Source: Cryptomeria japonica
Taxonomy: Eukaryota > Streptophyta > Pinopsida > Cupressales > Cupressaceae
Length of the DNA: 64,000 bases
Assembly (NCBI RefSeq): GCF_030272615.1
Contig: NC_081413.1
Coordinates: forward strand, 554,181,136 to 554,245,135
Direction: 5' to 3'
The position numbers and the translations under genes were made by a program. The notes beneath the pieces are model-generated. The model ran no database searches and had not been told where the DNA came from. It saw only the letters and a program-made list of their open reading frames with translations. Positions 37,898-49,900 of the stretch are shown here, piece after piece (position 1 is the stretch's first letter; the number at the start of each line of letters is the position of its first letter).

Positions 37898-38272
37898 TGT
37901 TGGAAAGACGGTTGCCGTTGCACCAAAAGATCGACTTGTTAATGCCCGATACAACGACGTGACACATAGAATCCATGGGAAGCGATTAAGCCATGTCACA
38001 AACCCATCGCTTGTGCTGCACAACACAAGGAGACCAAGGGCGCACACCTTGCCACAATCCCCTCCTCAGCGCAAGCGGGGGGTTTGAACCCGTGACCAAG
38101 CTCTGATACCACTTGTTGGAAGCACGGTTGTCGTTGCACCAAAAGATCGACCTATTAATGCCTAATACAACTGCATGACACATGGAATCCATGGGAGGCG
38201 ATTAAGCCATGTCGCAAACTTGTCACTTGTGTTGCACAACACAAGGAGACCAAGGGCGCACACCTTGCAACA
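37898..38272 (-). mobile_element. TRIM retrotransposon (miniature LTR element)
   Basis: Two 159-bp LTRs (37,898-38,056 and 38,114-38,272) flank only 57 bp. Ends are TGTTGG and CAACA/CCACA. A perfect ATGCA target duplication flanks the unit (37,893-37,897 and 38,273-38,277). On the minus strand the internal region starts with AGTGGTATCAGAGC (38,113-38,100), the initiator-methionine tRNA primer site, and ends with a GAGGAGGGGAT polypurine tract (38,067-38,057). No coding capacity exists, so it would rely on proteins of other elements. The LTRs differ at about 19 of 159 positions by eye, so it is old. Confidence 0.95.
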
Positions 38273-40675
38273 ATGCACAACACCCACCCACACATTAGAG
38301 GTGTCAACAAGGGGCAAAAGTATTTTTTTCCTCATTGTTCTAAGCTTATATGATCACATTTTCTTAACAAACAAAACATAGGCCAACATATCTACTTACC
38401 TGGGATCGTAGAAATTACAAATATTTCTTCCCTTACCTCATATGAAATCAATTTGGGGGGAGAATACATCCTCCCTTCCATCACAAAAAAAATTATTCTC
38501 TTCCATTACAAAAACTTTGTCTAATAGTTATAGTGATCCTTCGTGAGTCTCACACCACATATCGAATGGCTCTTCATGAGTCCTATACAATGCATCCTAC
38601 TTGAAGTGATCTTCCATGTATCCTATACCAATTTTGATAATGAATTCTATCCTTCATGGGGCATGGACATTGCCACCATTGTAGATGTCAATACATGAAA
38701 TAGTCACGATCACACTTGCTTGGGCACTATAGATTGTGGATGTGCCCCAATTGATGCAAAGCCCAATGTAAAAAATAGAGTCACTCCAAAAATGTGTACC
38801 CCCTCCTTAGCCCTATCAACTATCAAAAACTTGATTAGATCAAACACATACCTTTCATTTTTATCCTCCTTTCACACTTTCCTTTATAATCATCCTCTAC
38901 CTCTATTCTTAGTCTAATGAAAAAGAACTTGAAATGAATGTTTAAGTACATGTTTATGCTTTACATTCATGTTGAAAGTTAATCTAACGACATTAAGACA
39001 ACAACCATTTATCCATTTCAATTTCTTTCTTTCTTTAATGAGAAAATTCATATTCTCATTTTTACTTATTTTCAAAAATAATACTAATGGTTTTTCTTTT
39101 CCTAGTTTATTTCTATGGAAGCAAAAGCCAAGAAAGTGAAATTGGAATTTTGGCAATCCCAAACCTACTCAACCTTTGGGGGAGTGCGCCTTGCACCATG
39201 AGCAGAATTCTTTTGGATAATCTTCCCTAGGAATCACCACCATTAGCTCCTACACAAAATAGCCATTCAAAGGTCTTTGTGAAGACTCTTGTTAGGCCTT
39301 CTCCAGCCAATGGTAGCATAAAAACTGCACAGTCGTACCTCTATTTCCTCGGGAGTGCTTGTGCTTGTTGTGGTTGAGAATTCTCAAGATGGAGGGGTGG
39401 CCCTCTTGTTCTTATTAGGTTTTCAAAAGTAAGGTATCTTATATAATTCAGTCCCTTTTTGTAAAAAACTTTGTGTAGAAGTGCATCTTCTAATCTTGTA
39501 TGCTTTGTGCCTTATGGTGATGGAAAATCTTGGGATTATTAGTCATTTTTAACAAGAAGATTTGTATAGATTTTATTGGATGATCTTAGACCCCTTGGAT
39601 CCCTTGGGCTTTAATCTATGCATTGTCAATACAAATTTATAGCATACTGAATATGAACGTGGCAAATTCAACCTCCTTGGTCTGGACCTGGACTCTTTTA
39701 ATACACGCATTGTCATCCAATAAGCTCTGCCTCTTATATACTACAACCTATCACAAATTTAATTGGTAGACCATACGAAGCTAGAAGGATATACAATCTC
39801 TCATTAGTTAAATTTTGCTGTGATTTATAGATAGTGCTTAGACGTTGCTTTTGCATGCATAAGAATGTTGTTACTGGATTATCATAGACTAGTGCTGCAT
39901 TGTGTTCATTACCAATAAAAAGATATTTGGCATTATCAATTCGACAGGAGGAAATTTCAGATTATAAATTTTTTTGGTATATAATCACTCATTAGCGAAA
40001 CAAGTTGCACTGCCATTGTTTCTCAGTTTCACTCTATATATTCCACCAAGACAATTGGATGGTTAGTAGTTGCCCGGTTTTTATTACCTGTGTATTCATT
40101 AGTTGTTATTGTATTCTAGCCAAAAGAGGGTTCTTATTGCTCTATGTTGTACCTCAGAAGTTAAAAAATGCATTAAAAAAGAAGCATTCATGGCATTAGT
40201 AATACATGGTAATTGATATTTTCTCCACACATATCTCCTCTCATGGAAAAAAATAAATCATCTGCTTCTATTCATCATCATTGTACTACAAGATCCTGCA
40301 TGTTTTCAGCCTGTGAATTTTTTGTGGCCTTTATCAGTTGCTGTACAAATAATTTTTGGGTTTCAGTGACATTCTACTTGATTGGAGACATATTTCCCTG
40401 GTGTCTGACCCAGAAACATAAGCACATCTAGGAACATATACAAGAATACAGTAGTTTCTTGGCGGCATCATGACTGTTAATGAAGCAGACTGTAGCTTTG
40501 ATTAATGGAGATCCTTTTTCCCTTCTAAATTATAGCATCTGCCTTTTATTTGGTGGGTGGAGGCTTCAATTTGAATGCTTCTCAAAGAATTTTCGGGGCA
40601 CTGAAATGATTCTTCTCTAATTTTTCATTTCTTTGCTTGCCATATCCCAAGATTTTACATTTCAAGCAAATCATG
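38273..40675. other. Region downstream of the sigma gene, no second gene seen
   Basis: No convincing open frame or mobile-element end is seen. The last few hundred bases before 40,676 must include the 3' untranslated region of the sigma gene on the minus strand, but no poly(A) site can be fixed from sequence alone. Confidence 0.5.
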
Positions 40676-40957
40676 TTAGTAGCCCAAATAGCATTTTATA
40701 TCTTTGTGTCTATTTAGGTGCCTTAGTTTTCCTAAAGCATTGTTTTCAATCTGTCTGATGCGTTCTTTAGAAACACAAAAGTGGTGTGCAACCTCCTTAC
40801 GTGTTCTAGATATGCCACCATCTAATCCAAAGCGTAGTCTTACCACTTCTTTCTCCCTTGGTCGAAGAGTTTCGAGAAGTTCGTCAATATCTTGGCGCAC
40901 CTTCTGTCTGGTGACTGCTATCTCTGAACTTTTCACTTCAGGATCTGCAATAAATTC
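40676..40957 (-). CDS. Sigma factor last exon, region 4
   Basis: 282 bp (93 codons plus stop). The acceptor has a strong pyrimidine tract ending CTGTTCAG at 40,958. [12 protein letters not shown] leads into [18 protein letters not shown] and the helix-turn-helix with [10 protein letters not shown], ending [10 protein letters not shown] and a stop at 40,676. The length and end are normal for the family. Confidence 0.95.
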   Translation of the reverse strand, partial: EFIADPEVKSSEIAVTRQKVRQDIDELLETLRPREKEVVRLRFGLDGGISRTRKEVAHHFCVSKERIRQIENNALGKLRHLNRHKDIKCYLGY

Positions 40958-43900
40958 CTGAACAGAATGCAGAGGCTTGTAATTATTATAATCAATTTGA
41001 AAACCTTCATAATATGTCATTTAGCTAGAATTGTGGGGTGAGTATATACTTCTTCCACAAAGTTCAAAATCATTGAAGGTTTTAGTATAATGCCTCCTTT
41101 TGGATATATCTTATTTTTGCCAAAAAAAAGCAAAAATAACAATTCCAACAAATGCAATTCATTTACAAATAGAATTCCATTATTGTAATATCAATTTAGA
41201 AAAAATCGTAATTTAGGTCTTATAAACAATTTAAATTAACATTAAAATTTAAAACATTAATATCAAGTAGAATTCCATAAATAAAATTTCATAATTGTAA
41301 TGTCAATTTAGAAAAAATCTTAATTTAGATCTTATAAACAATATTAATTAACATCAAAACATTAATATCAAGAATCTATGATAGTATACAAATAATCTTT
41401 ATTAAAATCAAAGTATTCTAAAATCATTCATATCTATTTCATAACTGGAATTCCAATTGAAAAGCTTTATAAGACGTGGAGAGACTGTCTTCCTCAACCA
41501 AACCAAGGGCATGGAATGAACCTCCAATTCATTCAGCCCGGACTATGTATGGTAAGACTTCCAGTCCATCCATCTCTGGGTGATACTTGATGAGGGATTC
41601 AAGTGGTCTTAATCTCCTCTTGCTGGAAAGATGGAATAACTGATAAAATTTTAGCAATAAGACACATCCATTCCTTTTTCCTTTTCCCATCATAGTTGGC
41701 CTATAAAATGTTGGAGAGGATGCTTAGAAGCTTTCTTTGGGGGAAAGCAAGTTGGGGCAAAAGATATTCCTTTAGTGATTGGGGTTTTTCTACACAATGC
41801 CTGGATATCAAGCGGGTCTAGGACTTCCTGACATAACAGTTCAGGAGTTGTTCTGGCTGGAAAATAGGTATTGAGCATTAGGGGGTGATGATGGCAGATT
41901 CCTTCAATCATGGTTTTAAAACTCCACAAGTACTCACCGGGCTTGCGAGTTTTTCTGCTGGTGAGTAACTTGTGAGTTAAATCTGCTGAAAAGCTCACTA
42001 GATACTTGGCCTGCTGAAAAGCTCACTAGTTACTTGGCAGACTTGCAAAGGGCCCCAATAGAGAGACTCAGCCAACACAAAGACAGAATAATCACAGTTG
42101 AACTCCCAAAATTGAAAAATCTGACTTATATTGTTATTTTTATCTTCACAAATCTGAATCGCAGCTGCATGAAGTGATTGTTGGGTGATCGGAATGATTA
42201 ATCTGTTTTCTTATTTGGTATTATGATTCAAATTATTATTTATTTGTTATGCTCTTTTGATTAGGTACTTGCCCTTGTTGGGAGGTTGAGATAGGTTGCA
42301 TCCGAGATGTGTTTAAGTAGTTTTTTGTCTTCCTCCTTTTAATATGCAGAGGCAATGACATACAGATACCTCTGAAGTAACCATTCTTTTGAAATTAATA
42401 ACATAATTCCACACCAGTGAGGTGACTGAAGCTTTCCTCTAATTTGAACAGTATGACGGTCGGAGTGCAATATATAGGGTTAATGCATTCTCTAAATCCA
42501 TTCTTCATGCTTCTCAAGCATTTTTAAAGTTCACTTTGTGTATTTATGTTATCTTCCAAGTTTTTCGCTGAATCTGAGTCAAATTTTTGGGCTGCCAGAA
42601 TCCGAATTGACCCAAAAACATCTGCGGAAACGTCTAGGGTTCGGCATTTTGGCGTCGAATCAATTCTGCCAAGCACATCCCGAAAATTCCAGGCGTCAGT
42701 TGATTTTTTGTTGACTTCTAAACAATTAGAAAACCCTAAAACGTGATGACAAACCAAGTTTTGGAGCAGTGAAATATTTTGCGAATACCATATGAAGGAT
42801 TTCTTAATTCTTGCTACGAACGAACAAGGATGGTTTTCCTACGAACAAGGATGATTTTGCTGCCAAAAGGTACGCTATTCTATGAATAGAGATGGTTTTT
42901 CTGCAAATAGGTAAGCCAGTATTTACCTCCATACGTATAGGGGAGAGAATCCACTGCTCACCTTAACTGGTTCTCAATTCTGTACTCAATTCTGTACTTC
43001 GAAACAGTATAACTATATTATATAATGTATTGAGTAGTATGCCTAAATAGTAAAACTAAATATAGTATATTATTACATGAATATATATAATTTTATTTTA
43101 ATCTGTGTCACTAAATAGTAATATTGACTACTATATATAAAATTATTTATGTACAATAATTATTAATATATTATCATATTGATATTCTAGTGAATAAATA
43201 ATGTACAATACTTTAATTATTATATAAATTCAATTAAAATATGCATAAAATTATTTTTATTTGCAATTTTGCATGAGTCATAAAGTTTCGAAGTTTTGAT
43301 GTTTTGTCAATTGTTTGGGTTTCATTTGTTTTCCATACTCCTTTTTGTAAGGCAGTTGCATGTAGAGATTATAATTACATTGTTATGATGACAACTTGTT
43401 CTAGCTCCATCGATAAAGCCTCATTCAAAATTAACTCAAGTTTACCTTTGTGGAGGCATGTACAAATGTTATAGTAGCTTCCAAGTGGTGGGACATATGT
43501 TTGGCTATGTAGCAGATGTGAGCAATAATATACAAGTTCTTACAATTGAGTGAAAGCTCACTTGTGTGTTGTTTTTGTATTGGAGATCAAAGTTTGTCCA
43601 AGAAAACTTGGTGCACCTATATCTAGCAAAATTTATCAAAGCATGAGAGGAAACAAATGTAAAAATTGTCAATAGAATGGAGCATCCTTTGAGAAGAAAA
43701 AGGAGCTCACATAGGCCACCTACTTCTTCATCTCATACTCATTGTCATCCCTGATATTGTAATAGAAAGTCATCCATTTTGGATAGGAATGAAAACAAGC
43801 CTAATAATGAGAAACTCATCCATTTTGGATAGGAATGAAAACAAGCCTAATAATGAGAAACTCATCCATTTTGGACAGGAATGAAAACAAGCCTAATAAT

Positions 43901-46900
43901 GAGAAAGTCATCCATTTTGGATAGGAATGAAAACGTGCCTAATAATGTGACGAGCAAAATGACAATTGGAGAGGGCATTTAAAGTGATGCTAAAGAGATT
44001 ATTGACCAAACCATTTCAAGATGCCTCTATACAAATGGTTTGTCCTTCGATATTGTTCAATCACCATATTGGCAAGAAATAAGAAGAAAATTAATGAAGC
44101 TCCAAAAGGGTACATGAGCTCATGTTATGAGAAGGTGTATAGCACCTTATCATTTCAAGAGAGGTCAAACATATAAACCTCAATTGCTCTCATTAGAGTT
44201 TTTAATTCATGTCCTTAAAATACAAGAGATCACAGACCTTAAATCACAACCCGGGAATAGAAATAAGAAAGCAGCGATTACATAAAAGGAGTCAAATAAG
44301 ATTAAACAACAGAATATCATGGCCAGCGATCCCTAAAAGCATTTGAATAAAAATAAATTAAGAAAGTCATTGGCAGCAATTAGTTAAAAAATTGTAATTA
44401 AATACTAAGGATCAAGACCAGCAATTAATTATGAATGGTTGTAACTCTTAAGTGTAGAAATCATGAAAAGTTGTGACTCCCTCAAGAATAAGATATATAA
44501 GGGAGATCATTTCCTTGGGAGGAGCTCATCAAGCAAGGAATTAATCAATCCCAAATTGGAAATAAATTTTTATCGTCTAAGGCAGCAATGAAGGGTGGTG
44601 ACTCAGTTCTTATTAAGGATGGTGACAATTCTTGTGAAAGGTGGTGACTCTTTCACCAATAAAGAGAAGATCATTCCAAGCAAACATCAATACATCATCA
44701 CTCATCAATGCATAAAAAATCAAGCAATCTATCAATCAGCAAAGGTCAAATCAACAAAGTGGACAAAAAAGCAATCAAATTGTCATCAATCATAATTGAA
44801 TCAGCAACCAATCATCAAATGCGTTTTAAGAAATGAATCACTATCAATTCAGCATTCATTCAATCATCATTCACCAATATATCAAACCAGAATTCATTCA
44901 ATCATCACTCACCAAGATATCATATCAGCAATCATAAATCATCATTCATGAGTCTATCAAAGGAAATCCTTGAATCATCCATCAATCATCAATTGGGAAT
45001 AAAGGAATCGAGCAAACCAACCAGCAAGCAAGCAATCAATCAATCAATCATTCAAACATCAACTATTCAAGCATCAACCATTCTGTGATGTCCCCTTCTC
45101 AGTGGTGAGAAGTTTAGTTGGCCATTAGCCTACTCTGGAGACTTATAGGCTAACTGGAAGCAAAAATTAGGGTTTCCAACTTTTGTGGAGGTTTGCAGGA
45201 GGTGTTTGATGATTGACTTATTGGAATTTTACAATTTAGACTGTGGATTCCTTCTAGGTTTTCTGAGAGCTTCATAGGGGTGTGACATGCATTCAGTTCA
45301 AAGAAGCTTTCTGAACTTACTATTTTTAGTAAGTTGGTGGAAGCCGTCAAGATTTATGGGTTTTTCTGGGTTTTCAGAGTTCATCCTCAGGGTTCGAAGA
45401 GAAATCTTTTTGGAGATATTTTCAGGACTTACTATTTTTAGTAAGTACTATATCTGGAAGTGCTATTTTTTAGCAGTTCAATTCAGTGCTCCAACCCAGT
45501 TTAGTTTTGGTGATTTCCAGTACTTCAGTTCTCGACTTAATTTGGCAATAATCAGTTATTGAGAAGAAGGTATTTTTAATATATTGATACCTTAGGCATG
45601 AGGTTTTAATATTTGATTATTTTATGGATGGACGACTTAAGAAGGGAGAAAATATTATTGTATCTTAAGTCTCAATTTTCCCTAAGTCAGGTGGCGCCAA
45701 GAATCAGTATTAGTCATGCTTTATAATGTTGATATTTTATAACCTTGTGACAATTAAAAAAGTACGCCTAGGAGACATGAAGTTGGACGCCAAGTCTAGA
45801 GGGGGACATGAAATGAAATGAAGTTAATGGAGTTTGGGCGCCATTTGAGTTTGAGTTTGAGCCTCCAGAATCTATAAATATGAGTGTTGGGACTCTCATT
45901 TTATCTTTTGAACATATCATAACAAAATGTTGCCAAAATGCCAAGTGAAGCTTCGGGGAACGCTTGCCTCCTAGCCATAGTTCGATTTCTTGCTTGCAAT
46001 ACAACAACTAGTTGAGCCAGAGATTGCTCTTCATTCAGAGGAGTGGATTGAAGATGATGTTGCAGATTTATGTATTAGTTTTTCAGGTGTGTTGGAGTGT
46101 TTTTTTGAGTGTCCAGGTTGCTGGTTGTGTGGGTGTGTTGAAGAAGGTTAATTTTCATTAGTCTCTGTATGTTCTTCTGTTTGTTTTGGGTATTTTCTCT
46201 TAATCATTCTAGACCCTAGGCGATATTTCCTTCCAATTTGCAGAGCTTAGTTTGGTCATTTGGATTTTATAATGCAAAATCATCCCCATGCTTGGTTGTA
46301 CCATGCTAAGTCTGCCTTGAGTTACGTGCAGATTTGTTTAGATGTTTTTGTGGCGGTTTTGTGGGTCTTGTCTAGTCGCCTTCCCTCTGGCATTTGTTTG
46401 TTTCTGTTCTTGGGTCATTCCGTGTTGTTTCAGAAAAGTTGTGAGCATTTCTATGGGATTTGTTGTGGCTGTTTGGGTGTGTGTTATGCTGCTGGAAATT
46501 ATATTTCAGAATTGGAGTTTTGCGTTTGGGAATTATCTTTAGGTGTGTTTGAGTTTGCAATGTGTGGAGAGCTTAGAAGTTCTTATCGGTAGTGGACACA
46601 CTGGACAGTATCATTCCTACTCTATAATTCATATTTCTACATTGTAATAGATGGTTAGTAGTACTAACAACTATTTTTTGGTTTTTGCAACAAGACCCAC
46701 TAAAAAAGTGGAAGAGGCTGACTTGCCGCCTATATCTTTATTTGTATTACTGTCCTCCCACTGCATAAGCAATCGAGTGATTGTTTGCTTCAGTTTCTTG
46801 GCTTGTTTTTGGCTAGTTTACCACCAAGTTGTTATTTGCATTTCTATCACCCACTAGATAAGCGGAAGGGGCTGGCTTGCCACCCAAGCATTGTAATATT

Positions 46901-49900
46901 TCTAGTTATTTGAAGCTAACAATCCCCTCAACACCGTATGCTCTCACCTTCCCATATTGGGCTCTTGGTGACCAGAAAGTGGAAGGGTTACAATTTCAGT
47001 ATTATTGTATTTCCATTTCTCATCCTTAACGGGTTCTTGTTGTGTTTTAACTGGAAATTAATTAAAAAAAAAATTGTGGGGACATTACTCATTCTGTCAT
47101 CAAATAATTCAAATATCAATCATTGAGACATCAAGCATTAGAGCATCAATTCATTTAGGCATCATTTAAGTATCCACTCATCAATCATTCAAGAAATGGC
47201 AGTAAAGAGAAATAAAAAATTAGCAATAATCTAACAAATTCCTTAAGAAATGAGTTTTGAATTTGTGGAAGTGTCTTGCAAATAGGAAAGATGAAACTAT
47301 TCCAATTTGAATTTGAATTTGTAAAGTGTCTTCGAAGTTCACAAGAGATGAAAGTACGGTACCCCTTTCATGTTCTTATCAAGTTGAATACGAGATGGAA
47401 GAATGGCCAACCTTACATGCTCTTGGGCTTGATCAAGGAGGATGGCAAGCCTCCAAGGAAAAATGGAGAGATGGAAGGGTGGCCCAACTTCCATGGTCTT
47501 TGCAAGTCAAGGATGACCAACCTTGATACTTGTCATTTGCAAGCGTTTCCAAGGAATTCACAATGTGATTGGCTGTGAGGAATATCCTATGATGTATTCG
47601 TCCAACTATTAATGATACTATGATGTATTGATTTGAATATTATCACAATTTCCTGATCTTTAATATTTCTATTATCAATTTTGAGTGATTAATATTTTTT
47701 GCAGGTGTAGAAATCAGGAATATCCCCAATAGGGGAATTACATTAATGTAAAAAAACATTAATGTAAAAAAACAAGGGTGTCTTATTATTTTCGATGGAT
47801 GGAAAGATGGAAAAAATAGGCCAATAATCAATGTGATTGCAATGTGCCCTAAGAGGCAATATTATTTGAAAATATAGATTGTGAGAGACAGGTGAAGAAA
47901 GCACGTTTTATTGCTAACATCCTTACACATTGCATATAGGAAGTGGGTCCTCAAAATATTGGCCAATGTGATTGCAATGTGCCCTAAGAGGCAATATTAT
48001 TTGAAACTATAGATTGCGAGATGCAGGTGAAGAAAGCATTGCTAACATCCTTACACATTGCATATAGGAAGTGGGTCCTCAAAATATTGGCCAAGTCAAA
48101 ATGAAAAATGCAAAGAATTACAAATCAATTAGTATGTTGGTTGTGATACGATTCTCTTATGTATTTTAGACACCTTATGTTGTGTAATCACTCAAGATCA
48201 TGCTACAAAAGTTGGGTAGGAAAACACATTAGATCAACAAGTCTATGTTGAGGCCAAAGAGATCCAAATGTCCATCACAATCCATCACATGTTGCAAGCC
48301 ATATTAGATCATTATTGTGAATAGAGCTACTAAAGATAATTCAAATAATTCACTTATTTTATTTTACGTTTTATTTTAGTAATTTTGGCATTCTTCTTTA
48401 TTTTTTGTTTTTATTTTCAAATAGATTGTTAAGACTAGATTTGTATTGAACATAATTGTCTTTAGACAACTTGTAAAGGTGTGTGAGGTGCTTTCTAGCA
48501 TGGTCGTCAACCAATCATGATGGTTCATATATGGAGGCAATCCAATATTAGGAGGGCAGCAAAAGTAAAGCAAATGATTCTAGAGCACACTTGGCGGGAT
48601 CATGTGGGATATCTTACTTTCATTGAGCTCATCACGAGTATAACCCACTTTATTGATATGGAATGCCATTCTTGGGAGAGGTTTATGATGGCATCAACTC
48701 AATGATTGAGAAAATGAAACCCATCATAAATGCAAAAAAAGTAAGATCCTAAAGAAACTTTCTTCAAAGAGGTGCAATCAATTTGTTTTGAGAAGTGAAA
48801 CAAAAATGACCACCCCAATCCATCTTCTTGCCTTCACATTGACTTCCAAATATTACAAAGAAGAGATCATTGCTATGCCAACAAGGGTGCCATCATATTG
48901 TGATGTAGAAGTCAGCATAGGGTTTAGGAAAACAATCAATAAACTATTCCTTTATTCAGATATGGAAGATACAGTTATAGGTAATTTTGTTGATTTTGTA
49001 GCCTCTACTATTCAAGGTGTTTCCACTCTGTGTGCCAAGTATAAGAAGGATACTCACACTTGGCGATACTTGAATGGCCATAAATTGCCACACCTTCAAA
49101 CTCTTGCAATCAAAATTTTATTGCAAGTTCATGAATTTTTACCCTCTCTAGATTTGATTTTCTCAATTTATATTTAGTATTTCAAATTTGAAGTTTGATT
49201 TACAATTTATTAATTTAACAACTCTAACGAAAGCTCCTTGTGCTTCAATAGGTTGCTAGTTCTTCTTCATCTAAACAAAATTGGAGTACACACTACATCC
49301 GCTCAATGAAGCACAAATGATTGACATCAAGTAAGGTAGGGGAGATAGTTTACGTGCATTCCAACTTACACCTTCTTACTCAAATATGATGAGTACAAGA
49401 AAGGAGTAACAAAGTTGTGGGATGTAGAATGGAACAAACTGACATGGGTCTTTCTTCTTGTAGCGTCCTAAAATTGCGACACTTGCAATTTCGGCTGCAT
49501 TTGGGTCTTTACGATGGCGATGCAACACGGAACCTGAATGGAGACCCCGAAACTTGTTCATGACACCAAAAACTGCATTTCTCAGCACCTTGGCCTGATC
49601 CTCCTTGCACCCTGCTGTCCCGGGAGGTGGGACTAGGGCGCCCAGCGCCCTGGTCCCTGGCCCTATTTTTGGGCCCGGTCTCTTTTGGGCATCGGGTCTT
49701 TAAGTTTGCAAATTGGAAAATAGCATTTCCTGGTCCGCCTAAGGTCGGGAAAATTAGTCTTTTAACCCTAATTGACAAGTATATAAACTACATTTCCTCT
49801 CCCATTTTAAAATAGATGGAAAAAAGGCGGAAACGATATTCAAGCATTCAAGCATTCAAGCATTCCTTCAAGCAATTGATCATTCTAAGTCTCCATTCAA

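Noticed and set aside
38057-38113. tRNA-like sequence (GGTTTGAACCC) near 38,080
   Set aside because: It lies in the TRIM interior beside the tRNA primer site. There is no cloverleaf or A box.
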